Positions 17,101-25,196 of a stretch of 64,000 bases of DNA are shown one piece after another. The notes under the pieces were generated by a model. That model did no database searches. It was not told where the DNA came from and saw nothing but the letters and a program-made list of their open reading frames with translations. How positions within the stretch are numbered: position 1 is the first letter of the stretch; the number at the start of each line of letters is the position of its first letter. The translations under genes and the position numbers were made by a program. Origin of the DNA: Arthrobacter ipis (GTDB lineage Bacteria; Actinomycetota; Actinomycetes; Actinomycetales; Micrococcaceae). The stretch is taken from positions 480,082 to 544,081 of the forward strand of contig NZ_JAAOXD010000007.1 in the NCBI RefSeq assembly GCF_014694315.1. Direction: 5' to 3'.

Positions 17101-17119
17101 ATATGCCTGCCCCGACAAG

Positions 17120-17725
17120 TCAGGCTGACCAAGAGAACGGTGCCGAGAAGGAGTTCTTTCCGGCGTTGTCCCACGACAGGCCGAAGACATCCACGGCGGA
17201 CGTGGTGGCACGTCCGGCGGACAACGTGTCGGCAGGGAAGCCGATGCCGCTGACCTTGACGCCGGCGCCGGTCGGGTCCAGTGGCGAGACGAAGTCCTCC
17301 ACTGACATGTCGACAGCCGTGCCGATCCTGACCCGGTGCTCCCGCCCGTCATCCGCATAGGTGAAATCGCGGGACTCCATGCCCAGCATCTCGCCGATCA
17401 GGGGGGCCAGGCCCTCCATCGGCCCGCCCAGCTGGCCGCCAAACACGGCCCCGAGCGCCTCGGCCTGCTCGGGTGAGGCGGCTGCGTCCATCAGGACGCC
17501 TACCTTCCAGCCGCCGTCGCTCATCAGTGCGGGCGCATCGGTCACCACGCAGACGTTCAGGCCGCCGACGTCGACGCCGTTGACGTCACCCTTGTGGACG
17601 TGGAAGGCAAGCGCCACCTTGCAGCGGTCCTCATCCCCAGGCAATGTAAGGCCGGAGGTGGCACACGGGCAGACCATATCGCAGTTGCAGTTTTCGAAGT
17701 ACGTGCCTTCGATTTGCCATGCCAT
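17120..17725 (-). CDS. DUF1326 domain protein
   Basis: A 201-residue soluble protein beginning MAWQIEGTYFENCNCDMVCPC, the hallmark DUF1326 start with four cysteines (CNCDMVCPC) that could bind metal or haem-like cofactors. The ATG at 17725 has AAGGAG in place; the frame stays open upstream but without homology. It is followed after about 20 bases by the DUF2182 membrane gene, so the two form an operon and probably one complex. Function unknown. Confidence 0.85.
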   Translation of the reverse strand: MAWQIEGTYFENCNCDMVCPCATSGLTLPGDEDRCKVALAFHVHKGDVNGVDVGGLNVCVVTDAPALMSDGGWKVGVLMDAAASPEQAEALGAVFGGQLGGPMEGLAPLIGEMLGMESRDFTYADDGREHRVRIGTAVDMSVEDFVSPLDPTGAGVKVSGIGFPADTLSAGRATTSAVDVFGLSWDNAGKNSFSAPFSWSA

Positions 17726-17925
17726 GCGGGGCTCCTTTCCCACGACCCCCACGCCGTCAGTGTGCTCCGGGGTATGGACCGCGTCAATAGGAAAATACCG
17801 CGGTAAAGAAGCGCTCGGACGCGGAAAATCCGGGGCCGGACGGTCCCCTTTTGCACTCGGCTCGCGCCGCCAGTGCCGAGACCGCGGCAAGCTGGCATAC
17901 TGCTTGGTGGACCTTGGGGGATCAC

Positions 17926-18357
17926 TTGAAAATCGTGCTGTACATCATCTGGGCGCTGTTCGTTGCCGGTGCCGCCTGCTCCATCATCCACGTGGTCAGG
18001 AAGAACAGGCAGCACGAACACCGGATAGCCGACTGGCCCCGGCTGCAAGCCACCGTGACCGGGAGCCGGGCGGGCTGGACCAGCGGCGTGGGCAACATGA
18101 CCCCTAGCCACCGCTTCTGGCCCACGTACCGGTTCAGTGATCCACTCGGCAGAACCTTCACGGGGGAATCTGAATATTCATTTATCCGGCGGCCAGTGCC
18201 GGGTTCGCTTTTAGAGGTCGCCTACAACCCGGCCAACCCCAACGAGTCGTTCCACGTCTCCCCGGAGACGAGAGCTCTGCTGGGCTGCGTGATACCGTTT
18301 TTCGCCGTCTTTGCCGTGGTCCTCTTCTGGTTCATCGGTATCTTTCCGCTGGCCTGA
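17926..18357 (+). CDS. DUF3592-like small membrane protein
   Basis: A protein of about 143 residues with an N-terminal membrane helix (IVLYIIWALFVAGAACSII), a soluble middle (VTGSRAGWTSG...PTYRFSDPLGRTFTGES...VAYNPANPNES, the DUF3592 pattern) and a C-terminal helix (VIPFFAVFAVVLFWFIGIF). The TTG at 17926 follows GGGGGA at a normal distance and was preferred over an in-frame TTG at 17851, which has no ribosome binding site. Divergent from the DUF1326 gene. Function unknown. Confidence 0.7.
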   Translation: MKIVLYIIWALFVAGAACSIIHVVRKNRQHEHRIADWPRLQATVTGSRAGWTSGVGNMTPSHRFWPTYRFSDPLGRTFTGESEYSFIRRPVPGSLLEVAYNPANPNESFHVSPETRALLGCVIPFFAVFAVVLFWFIGIFPLA

Positions 18358-18396
18358 CGCGCGATATAGCAAACGTCCGCGCCGTCCTGCAATCTT

Positions 18397-18460
18397 CCAT
18401 CGATTGCTCCGTAACTGCCGTTTTGCGGCCCTAAAAGGGCAGTTACGGAGCCGCCGATGG
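18397..18460. repeat. Palindromic repeat family C, copy 1
   Basis: An imperfect inverted repeat: CCATCGATTGCTCCGTAACTGCC faces its complement around a CGTTTTGCGGCCCTAAAAGGGC centre, which holds a small inner stem. It is about 64 bases long and close in sequence to copy 2 at 19520. It lies just after the DUF3592 gene and next to the pseudogene end. Confidence 0.85.
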
Positions 18461-18472
18461 GTTGTGTAAGGC

Positions 18473-19445
18473 TCAGGAAACCTTGTAGCTCAACCTGTAC
18501 TTGGCGCCGTTTCGTGAACTCCATGATCCCGTCCTTGCTGCCGGGTTCGAGGACCTGTTGGCCGAGGTAGTCGTCGCCCTCGACGTCAGGTTTTGGTCCT
18601 CGACCCTGATCCGGGTCTCGTCATCGCCGATGAGGTCCTCCTGCTCAACGCAATGGAGGGTTCCGAGACGGATCTTGCCACCCGGAATGGATGTCAGCGT
18701 GCTGAGTTTGGCCCGGTGCACACCGTTGATCACGTTGATGGCCGGGTTCCCGCTGGCACTGTTGTACTTGTACGAACCGGATTCGAACAGCAGGTACGCC
18801 TCGCCATACGGTGTGGCGATGATTCCTTCCGCCATGCTCGGGGCGCGGAAGCAACGCACGGACGCCCTGTCGAGATTGGTTTCGCCCTTATTGGTGACGT
18901 ACAAGTTGCTGCGGTGCTTCCGCCCGTGACGTGCTGAAGAGGAAGCGCCCGTCCGCGGCTGCCACTCCCTGCGTCCACTGGGGCACCTCCCAGCGCAAGC
19001 CGTTCCCGTCTGCTTTCCTGTCCAGGGTCAGGGATCCGTTGTCAGCGATGGTGTAGCTGTACATCCAGTCACGGTGCTCGCTGCTGAACTTGCCGGCGTA
19101 CAGGTGTCCGCCGTCGACGGTCATGAATGACGCACCGTAAACCTTGCGGTCTCCGCCGTCCGGCCTTACGGATCCGTCTTTCGCCGTCATAGCCTTCCGG
19201 AGCTCGGACAGGCTGTACTTGCGGATTGTGTGCCAGCCATCCTTCTTTGGGCCGTCGACGAATGCCCACTTGCCGTTCAGCGCGATGGACCGGCGTGGGT
19301 CTGGTGCGTGTCATTGCCCCTTGGCTCGATGTCGACGGTCCCCACAGTTGTGTTCCCTGCGGTCGGATTTAGACCGACGATATGCGCCTTGCCCTTGCCG
19401 TAGGTTGAGACGAGCAGCAGATTGTTGCCCTTGCCGCGGGCTCCG
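18473..19445 (-). pseudogene. Decayed gene for a secreted/surface repeat protein
   Basis: Coding character continues across about 970 bases on the minus strand but in changing frames. The 5' part reads NNLLLVSTYGKGKAHIVGL, then shifts to a frame with LNGKWAFVDGPKKDGWH, then to VTNKGETNLDRASVR and ASGNPAINVINGVHRAKL. After that comes a frame with high third-position GC around DVEGDDYLGQQVLEPG, and last a frame ending GAKYRLSYKVS. At least four frame changes are needed. No start codon is found, and the 5' end runs into repeat E (19451). No family name was recognised. It is probably a dead gene trapped between two family-C repeats. Confidence 0.7.
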
Positions 19446-19450
19446 GTTTC

Positions 19451-19498
19451 CGCTGATCGAGCTTGTCGAAATCAAGGTTTCAACAAGCTCAACCGGCG
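19451..19498. repeat. Palindromic repeat family E, copy 1 (GATTTCGACAAGCTCAAC type)
   Basis: GATCGAGCTTGTCGAAATC and GTTTCAACAAGCTCAACC form an imperfect inverted repeat around a 3-base loop. Motifs of this TTCGACAAGCTCAA type recur in actinobacterial genomes as small palindromes. It cuts off the 5' end of the pseudogene. Confidence 0.75.
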
Positions 19499-19519
19499 GA
19501 AGCGCCGTCGTCGTATCTA

Positions 19520-19583
19520 CCATCGACTGCTCCATAACCGCCGTTTTGCGTTCCCATAAGGGCGGTTACGGAGCAGTCGACGG
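19520..19583. repeat. Palindromic repeat family C, copy 2
   Basis: It has the same plan as copy 1: CCATCGACTGCTCCATAACCGCC, a GTTTTGCG loop with inner CCC/GGG stem, then GGCGGTTACGGAGCAGTCGACGG. The two copies bracket the pseudogene. Confidence 0.85.
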
Positions 19584-19821
19584 GCTATGCCCTTATCCGG
19601 CCGGGAGTTCCTTGGGAGTGCGAGCTCACGCCGGCCAGCAGACAGGCTCAACCACCGGGGCTCGGGCTCCGGAGGGCGGTTCACCCAGCCGTCGTGGGGC
19701 ACTTTGGCAGTCGCGACGCCGTGAATCCCGACGCCGGGCGGCGTGTCGCGGGTCAAAGTGCCCCGTTTCGGCAGGCTCTACCAGCGGGTCCCTGTCTTCG
19801 CCGCGCTCAACCGACGGACGC
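19584..19821. other. Gene-free spacer between repeat C2 and the TM2-gene terminator
   Basis: No coding sequence was recognised. A short inverted segment (GGGGCACTTTGG...TCAAAGTGCCCC) at about 19697-19764 may be another palindromic remnant. Confidence 0.4.
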
Positions 19822-19869
19822 AAAAGGCCCCGCGGGACCAGGCACAAGTGCCGGATCCAGCGGGGCCTT
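19822..19869 (-). terminator. Terminator of the TM2-domain gene
   Basis: AAAAGGCCCCGC and GCGGGGCCTT form a 10-bp stem. Read on the minus strand it is followed by TTTTG. It lies 18 bases downstream of the stop. Confidence 0.75.
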
Positions 19870-19887
19870 CAGCTGGGTAGGAGGACG

Positions 19888-20970
19888 CTACTTCGCCGCG
19901 ATGGTCCAGTCGCCGTCGGAGTTGACCTGGACGAAGCCGGGGGTGAGCTTCACGGTTCCGCTGTAGTCGCCGGTCTTGTTGACGGCGAGCTCGGGAACCT
20001 CGCTGCCGAAGCCCAACACCACGAAGCTGCCTTCGCCCTTGTTGGTGACCGCAGCCTTGTCGCTGAACGCATCCCAGTAGAGAACCATGTCGCCGTGGCC
20101 TCTCACCTTGTCGGTCGAGGTGGGAACGCTGTCGATGTCCTCGATCTTCAGCGTCCACGCGGAGTCGGCGCTGATGGCCAACTCAGTGGTGGCCGCGGTG
20201 CTGGTGTCCACGAGGTGCGACCCTGCGTACGGGCCAACGGCCTTGACCAGGACCATCTCATGTCCGTTGGTTTCCAGGACCGTGTTGCCGCTGCAGGCCT
20301 TGCACGTGAACGTCACCACGGCGGGGACGCCCTTGAGGTCCACGGTCTTGACGGCGTCGCCGGTGCCCGTCAGCGTCTGCGCCGCCAGATGCGGACGGTC
20401 TTCACCTGAAACTGCTTCCCCCGTGGCCGCCGGATCCGCCGAGGGATCCGAGGCGGCGCTCTCCGACGTCACAGGAGCGGCGGTGACGATTGGCGGGGTG
20501 GAGGCCTGCCGGACAATAGCGGCGGCAGCAATCCCGCTGAACACGCCAATCACCAGACTGACCACCAAAAAGACAACCGTGACCATGACAGCCACCTTCT
20601 TGTGCTGGGCATACCCTGCCAGCGGCCGGCCGTTCCCGTCCGTCTGCTTCCCGGCCAGCGTGATGACCAGGTCCACAAGCGCCCACCAGCCCAGTCCGCC
20701 CAGCGTCAGCAGCTTGGCGATGCCCGTGCCGGTCTTGCCGAGATAGAAGCGGTCCACGCCCAGTACGCCCAGGAGCAGCGAGAAAAGCCAGGTGACCAGG
20801 AAGGACTTCTGCGGTTCCGCCCCGTACTGCCCCGGGAAGGACCCGTACTGCCCCGGATACGCCTGCCCCGCGTTCTGCCCGTCCAACAACTGCCCGTTCG
20901 CATACAGCGGCGCCCCGTAGGTGGTGTAGTCGGAGGGCGGCGGTGGAAGGGTTGGGCCAGGGTGGCTCAT
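19888..20970 (-). CDS. TM2 domain-containing membrane protein
   Basis: A 360-residue protein. Residues 1-50 are Pro/Gly/Tyr-rich and cytoplasmic (YGSFPGQYGAEPQ). A TM2 domain follows with LFSLLLGVLGVDRFYLGKTGTG and GGLGWWALVDLVI, then a third helix (VTVVFLVVSLVIGVF). A long C-terminal part holds a CKACSG pair and two beta-rich segments resembling those of surface proteins. The ATG at 20970 has AAAGGA; the open frame extends further upstream but lacks homology. Function unknown; the large exposed C-terminus suggests a sensing or adhesive role, which is inference. Confidence 0.8.
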   Translation of the reverse strand: MSHPGPTLPPPPSDYTTYGAPLYANGQLLDGQNAGQAYPGQYGSFPGQYGAEPQKSFLVTWLFSLLLGVLGVDRFYLGKTGTGIAKLLTLGGLGWWALVDLVITLAGKQTDGNGRPLAGYAQHKKVAVMVTVVFLVVSLVIGVFSGIAAAAIVRQASTPPIVTAAPVTSESAASDPSADPAATGEAVSGEDRPHLAAQTLTGTGDAVKTVDLKGVPAVVTFTCKACSGNTVLETNGHEMVLVKAVGPYAGSHLVDTSTAATTELAISADSAWTLKIEDIDSVPTSTDKVRGHGDMVLYWDAFSDKAAVTNKGEGSFVVLGFGSEVPELAVNKTGDYSGTVKLTPGFVQVNSDGDWTIAAK

Positions 20971-21312
20971 TGCAGTCCTTTCAGGGCAGGTGACGGCAGG
21001 GGTCACCGAGGTGGCGGAGTGAGGAAGAAGGGTGGGCAGTGCGGAAGGGGCGGTGCAGTAGGGTGGGTCGAGCGGGAATCCACCTGTGACAGGAACACCG
21101 CGCGAGCGAGACCTGTGGTGAATAACACGTGGCTGGACGGCGGGCACATGGCTTCAAAAGCCCGTTTTGTTAAGGCTTTATGGCTTGCACATCTGCTGCT
21201 GTCCCCCAGGTTGACGCTTCGGCGTCACCGCCCCCTGAAGGGATGATACAGGGCTTCGGGTTGGCGCGAGGGGACGCCACGGCGCGTCCCGGACGACGCG
21301 CCGTGAAGACGC
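20971..21312. other. Long intergenic region upstream of the TM2 gene
   Basis: No supported gene. Short open frames lack ribosome binding sites and typical codon use. The region holds GC-rich inverted segments (for example GGACGC...GCGTCC near 21270-21290) but no clear operator. Confidence 0.4.
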
Positions 21313-21345
21313 ACGACGACGGCGCGCGTCGCCCGCCGTCGTCGT
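21313..21345 (-). terminator. Hairpin downstream of the SnoaL-like gene
   Basis: ACGACGACGGCG and CGCCGTCGTCGT form a perfect 12-bp stem around a 9-base loop, 33 bases past the stop. There is no strong U tail. Confidence 0.55.
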
Positions 21346-21378
21346 ACTTCTTGTTTGTTTTGGGTCGCGAGTCCGGCC

Positions 21379-21795
21379 CTACTTAGGCACGGCTCCAATC
21401 TGCTGCATCAGGCTCATTGTGTCGGTCGATCCCCAGTGTTCGGCCACCTTGCCGTCCTGCACCCGGATAATGTCGATGCCCGAGAATTCCACCGATTTGC
21501 CGGTGGCCGGCACGCCCGCGAAGTCGCCCTGGTGCGTTCCCGTCAGGGTCACGTGCACCGCCTCGAGGTCCCCGTCGGCGAGCGCCGGCTCCGAGGTCTT
21601 GACCGCTAGATCCGGAAATGCGGTCCGCACGGCGTTCACGTAGAACTTCACGCCCTCCTTGCCCGGCGGCTGCCCCGGAAAGCCCTCCTCGTGATCGACG
21701 ACGTCGTCCGCCACCAAATCGTCGATGAGCGCCAGATTTCCGCCGGTCAGCACCTCGTTGTAAAACCGCCTGATCAATCCTTGTCCGCCAGCCAT
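21379..21795 (-). CDS. SnoaL-like / ester cyclase family protein
   Basis: A 138-residue protein with the SnoaL (NTF2-like) pattern: GLIRRFYNEVLTGGNLALIDDLVADDVVDHE at the start, FPDLAVKTSEPALADGD, GTHQGDFAGVPATGKSVEFSGIDIIRVQDGKVAEHWGSTD at the end. Such cone-fold proteins range from polyketide cyclases to uncharacterised stress proteins. The ATG at 21795 follows AAAGGAG. It stands alone, divergent from the YegP-like gene. Confidence 0.85.
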   Translation of the reverse strand: MAGGQGLIRRFYNEVLTGGNLALIDDLVADDVVDHEEGFPGQPPGKEGVKFYVNAVRTAFPDLAVKTSEPALADGDLEAVHVTLTGTHQGDFAGVPATGKSVEFSGIDIIRVQDGKVAEHWGSTDTMSLMQQIGAVPK

Positions 21796-21979
21796 CTCCG
21801 TCTCCTTTGAGCTTATGTGGCCGTATTCGGCAGCTAGATCTTCCCACCGGCCGCTCGGCACAACAACGGTTAATTGCTTTCCGGATTCCGGCGCTCATCC
21901 GGCGGTCCCTCCGGGCAGGAAAGGTCCAAAATAGGTTTAGGGGACATGCCAGCAAGGTGCACGATCGGAGGGTTTTGTC

Positions 21980-22285
21980 ATGGCCGGCCACTTTGAAATC
22001 ATCGATGCTCCGGACGGCGGCTTCCGCGTCAGGCTTCTGGACGGAACGGGCGGCCTGGTGGCCGTCTCAGTGAAGTACCCCACCAAAGAGGCTGCCGTGG
22101 CGGGGATTTCCTGGACCAGGGAAGTCGCCGGGACCGGCCTCATCCGCGACATGAGCCGCGGCGGGCATGGGGAGCTCATCATCCCGAAGTCCAGGGCAGC
22201 CCACGCGACCGTGAGATTCCACTCCCATACTCGCTTCCCGGCCGCGGACCGAGGTGCTGGGGTCCGAAGGGTCCGCTCGCTCTGA
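21980..22285 (+). CDS. DUF1508 (YegP-like) small protein
   Basis: A 101-residue protein. The first 45 residues (HFEIIDAPDGGFRVRLLDGTGGLVAVSVKYPTKEAAVAGI) fit one DUF1508/YegP unit, a small fold found singly or in tandem. The C-terminal half is Arg/His-rich without homology. GGAGGG precedes the ATG. Function unknown. Confidence 0.75.
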   Translation: MAGHFEIIDAPDGGFRVRLLDGTGGLVAVSVKYPTKEAAVAGISWTREVAGTGLIRDMSRGGHGELIIPKSRAAHATVRFHSHTRFPAADRGAGVRRVRSL

Positions 22286-22440
22286 CGGGTGGCGGAAGGA
22301 CGGGCCCGGCGACGGCGTGGCGGGCCGGTCCGCGGATGCCCCTGCGCTGCGGAGGACATGACGCCGAGCGGACCTAGCACTAGGGTGGATTCCACGGCTG
22401 AAGACACCCGGCCTTGGAACGCCCTTACGGAGCTGCCACC

Positions 22441-24207
22441 ATGACCGAAGCCCTCGCCGCCACACCCGACACAACCGCAAGCCCCAACAGCGCAGATCCC
22501 AACAGCACAGGTCCCGACGCCGGCCTCCGCCAGCTCGCCGCCGACGCCTACGGGCTCCCCCACCTGCGGGACGGCCAGCTCGCCGGCATGCGCGCCCTGG
22601 CCCAGGGCCGCGACGTCCTCGCCGTCATGCCCACCGGTTACGGCAAGTCGGCCATCTACCAGGTTGCCGCCCTGTTCATCCACCGCGGTCACCAAGACAA
22701 GCACCTCGACGCCACCGGGGCCAACAGCGCCAGACGCGGTCCCGCCGTCGTCGTTTCCCCGTTGATCGCCCTCCAGGAGGACCAACTGGACGGCCTGCTG
22801 GAGGACCTGGGCGGGGAGTCCGCGGCCGCCATCAATTCCGGCCGGAAGGATTCGGAGGTGCAGGACGCGTGGGAGGCCGCCGAGCGGGGCGAGGCAACAT
22901 TTCTCTTCCTGGCCCCCGAGCAGCTGGCCAAAACCGAGACCGTCGAACGGCTCGCCGCCATGAACGTCTCGCTGTTCGTGGTGGACGAGGCCCACTGCGT
23001 CTCCTCCTGGGGGCACGACTTCCGCCCCGACTACCTGCGCCTCGGCGAGGTCCGCGCGCAACTCGGCAACCCGCCCGTCGCGGCGCTCACCGCTACTGCC
23101 TCTCCCCCGGTGCGTGACGAGATCCAGCAGCGCCTGCGCATGAAGGACCCGCTGGTGCTGGTCCACGGCTTCGACCGGCCCAACATCCGGCTCGACGTCG
23201 TGCGGCACCTTGAGGACCGGGACAAGCGGCGCGCCGTCGTCGAGCATGTGGCGGAGCTCAAGGGGCCCGGCCTGCTGTACGCGGCCACCCGCAAGGACAC
23301 TGAAACCTACGCGGCGGAACTCACCGAACGCGGGCTGCGTGCCGAGGCCTACCACGCCGGCCGGAAGCAGAGCGAGCGCGACCAGGTCCACGAGCAGTTT
23401 CTCGACGACGAACTAGACGTCGTGGTGGCCACCACCGCGTTCGGCATGGGCATCGACAAGCCCAACGTCCGCTTCGTGATCCACGCCGACATCCCCGAGT
23501 CACTGGACGCCTACTATCAGGAGATCGGCCGCTCCGGCCGGGACGGAGACCCTGCCTCCGCCGTCCTGCACTACCGGCCCGAGGACCTGGGCCTGCGCAA
23601 GTTCTTCAGCACCCACAAACCGGACGAGGACGCGCTGCTCGGTGTCCTCACCGCCCTGCGCGCCTCAGACGGCCCGGTCACGCAGAAGGCGCTCGCCGAG
23701 CAGACCGGCATCCCCACCCGCCGGCTCACCGGCCTGCTCAACGAGCTGCAGGAGACCCGCTCCGTGAAGGCCCTCAAACGGGGCATCCGCCTGGAGGCCG
23801 GCGCGAAGCTGCCCAAGGTGGTGGAACAGGCCGTCGAACTCGCCGAAGCACGCCAGCGCGTGGACCGCTCGCGCATCGAGATGGCGCGCGGCTACGCGGA
23901 GACGGACGCCTGCCGGCGCCAGTTCCTGCTGGGCTACTTCGGCGAGGACCTCCCCGAACCGTGCGGCAACTGCGACAACTGCGCCGACGGTTCGGCTTAC
24001 GAGGAGGATTACGACGACAGCGCCGTGGCCGCCGCCGGCGGTGAAGCCTTCCCGCTCCAGTCATCAGTGGTGCACAAGGAGTGGGGCGCGGGCATCGTCA
24101 TGCGCCACGAGGAGGACGTGATCACCGTGCTCTTCGAGCAGGAGGGCTACAAGACGCTCTCCCGCCAGGCCGTGACGGAGGGAAAGATCCTGACACTCGC
24201 GGACTGA
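22441..24207 (+). CDS. recQ: RecQ-family ATP-dependent DNA helicase
   Basis: A 588-residue superfamily-2 helicase. Walker A is PTGYGKS (64-70), DEAH is at 182-185, followed by CVSSWGHDFRPDYLRLG. Motif III is ALTATASPPV and motif VI QEIGRSGRDGD. The RecQ zinc-binding region has Cys around 490-514 (DACRRQFLLGYF, CGNCDNC). No HRDC domain is seen; instead a short C-terminal module (SVVHKEWGAGIVMRHEEDVITVLFEQEGYKTL) resembles the one in actinobacterial RecQ proteins. It unwinds DNA in recombinational repair. The ATG at 22441 has GGAG and is preferred over an upstream TTG. Confidence 0.9.
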   Translation: MTEALAATPDTTASPNSADPNSTGPDAGLRQLAADAYGLPHLRDGQLAGMRALAQGRDVLAVMPTGYGKSAIYQVAALFIHRGHQDKHLDATGANSARRGPAVVVSPLIALQEDQLDGLLEDLGGESAAAINSGRKDSEVQDAWEAAERGEATFLFLAPEQLAKTETVERLAAMNVSLFVVDEAHCVSSWGHDFRPDYLRLGEVRAQLGNPPVAALTATASPPVRDEIQQRLRMKDPLVLVHGFDRPNIRLDVVRHLEDRDKRRAVVEHVAELKGPGLLYAATRKDTETYAAELTERGLRAEAYHAGRKQSERDQVHEQFLDDELDVVVATTAFGMGIDKPNVRFVIHADIPESLDAYYQEIGRSGRDGDPASAVLHYRPEDLGLRKFFSTHKPDEDALLGVLTALRASDGPVTQKALAEQTGIPTRRLTGLLNELQETRSVKALKRGIRLEAGAKLPKVVEQAVELAEARQRVDRSRIEMARGYAETDACRRQFLLGYFGEDLPEPCGNCDNCADGSAYEEDYDDSAVAAAGGEAFPLQSSVVHKEWGAGIVMRHEEDVITVLFEQEGYKTLSRQAVTEGKILTLAD

Positions 24208-24229
24208 CGCCGTCGTGCCCTCCCAGCCA

Positions 24230-24295
24230 CCCAAGTAAGTAGCACTTCAGGGCGTTCCCAGCGCTGGGAACGCCCTGACTTGCTACTTACTTGGG
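24230..24295. repeat. Palindromic repeat family A, copy 1
   Basis: A near-perfect inverted repeat: CCCAAGTAAGTAGCA outer arm, then a perfect CAGGGCGTTCCCAGC stem with its complement. It lies between recQ and the ArsR-type promoter and may end the recQ transcript. Related copies occur at 32294 and 60470. Confidence 0.9.
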
Positions 24296-24318
24296 GAGAT
24301 AAGGACCCCTCCGGACCA

Positions 24319-24348
24319 TTGACATGTGACCAAATGGTCACCTATTCT
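24319..24348 (+). promoter_or_regulatory. Promoter with embedded palindromic operator for the ArsR-SRPBCC gene
   Basis: -35 TTGACA (24319-24324), an 18-base spacer and -10 TATTCT (24343-24348). The spacer contains the perfect palindrome GTGACC-AAAT-GGTCAC (24326-24341), the natural site for self-repression by the ArsR-type protein. The expected start point falls at the GTG at 24355. Confidence 0.75.
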
Positions 24349-24354
24349 GGCCGT

Positions 24355-25110
24355 GTGGACGCCGTATTCAAGGCCCTCGCCGACCCCATCCGCAGGGACC
24401 TGCTGGACGCGCTCTTCAGCGAGGACGGCCAGACCCTTAGCGCGCTGGAGTCGCGGTTCGAGATCACCCGATTCGGCGTCATGAAGCACCTGAAGATCCT
24501 GGAAGAGGCGGGCCTCGTGGTGACCAGGCGCCGCGGCCGCGAGAAACTGCACTTCCTCAATCCGGTGCCCATCAGGCTCGTCCACGACCGGTGGGTGAGC
24601 AAATACGCAGAACCATGGGCCGCTGCTCTCAGCGACCTCAAATCCCGATTGGAAAGTCCCATGGAAAAGATCTTCGAAATCTACATCAAGACCACTCCGG
24701 AACGGCTCTGGGAAGCCATCACGGACAGCGACATCCGCAGCAAGTACCAGTTCGGGAACACGCTGAAGTCGGACTGGACGCCGGGCTCCCGCTTCGAAAT
24801 GGGCAACCCCAAAGCCGGGGAGCTCCTCGGCGAGGGCGAGAACCTGGAAGTCGATCCCCCGCGCCGGCTGGTGCAGACCATGCGCGCGCTCTGGGGCGAG
24901 GACGTCAAGGCCGAGGGCACCTCCCGCGTCACCTGGGAAATCGAGCCGGTCGGCGACGACTCGTGCCACCTCACCGTCACGCACGACCAGCTCCGCGAAG
25001 GCGCCAACGAGCAGCTCTACGGCGGCTGGCCGATGATCCTCTCCGGCCTGAAGACCTGGCTCGAGACCGGGGAAAAGCTCACCACGCCGGGCTCGCTGAT
25101 GTACGGCTGA
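24355..25110 (+). CDS. ArsR-type HTH fused to SRPBCC/AHSA1 domain
   Basis: About 252 residues. The N-terminal 95 residues are an ArsR winged helix (VFKALADPIRRDLLDAL, ITRFGVMKHLKILEEAGLV, REKLHFLNPVPI). An SRPBCC/AHSA1 ligand-binding fold follows from about residue 103 (MEKIFEIYIKTTPERLWEAITDSDIRSKYQFG ... GGWPMILSGLKTWLETG). No arsenic-type cysteine pair is present, so the SRPBCC pocket is the probable effector site. The GTG at 24355 was chosen because it coincides with the predicted transcription start. An ATG at 24334 lies inside the promoter palindrome and cannot be transcribed from it. Confidence 0.85.
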   Translation: MDAVFKALADPIRRDLLDALFSEDGQTLSALESRFEITRFGVMKHLKILEEAGLVVTRRRGREKLHFLNPVPIRLVHDRWVSKYAEPWAAALSDLKSRLESPMEKIFEIYIKTTPERLWEAITDSDIRSKYQFGNTLKSDWTPGSRFEMGNPKAGELLGEGENLEVDPPRRLVQTMRALWGEDVKAEGTSRVTWEIEPVGDDSCHLTVTHDQLREGANEQLYGGWPMILSGLKTWLETGEKLTTPGSLMYG

Positions 25111-25196
25111 GGGGAACGGTGCCTTGCGGGCGGGCGGAGCGCACTGGGTAGGGTTGTCTTGCACGCCCCGCCCGAAACGCGCAGGAAAGAGGCAGC

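Noticed and set aside
19144..20409. 421-codon plus-strand frame across the pseudogene, repeats and TM2 gene
   Set aside because: It crosses two palindromic repeats and the antisense of the TM2 gene; composition is Arg/Ser/Gly-rich and no start signal exists.
21937..23391. 484-codon minus-strand frame opposite yegP-like and recQ
   Set aside because: Antisense of well-recognised genes.
24280..24354. Upstream starts (TTG 24280, ATG 24334) for the ArsR-SRPBCC gene
   Set aside because: They lie in repeat A1 and in the promoter palindrome respectively; the encoded extension has no homology.
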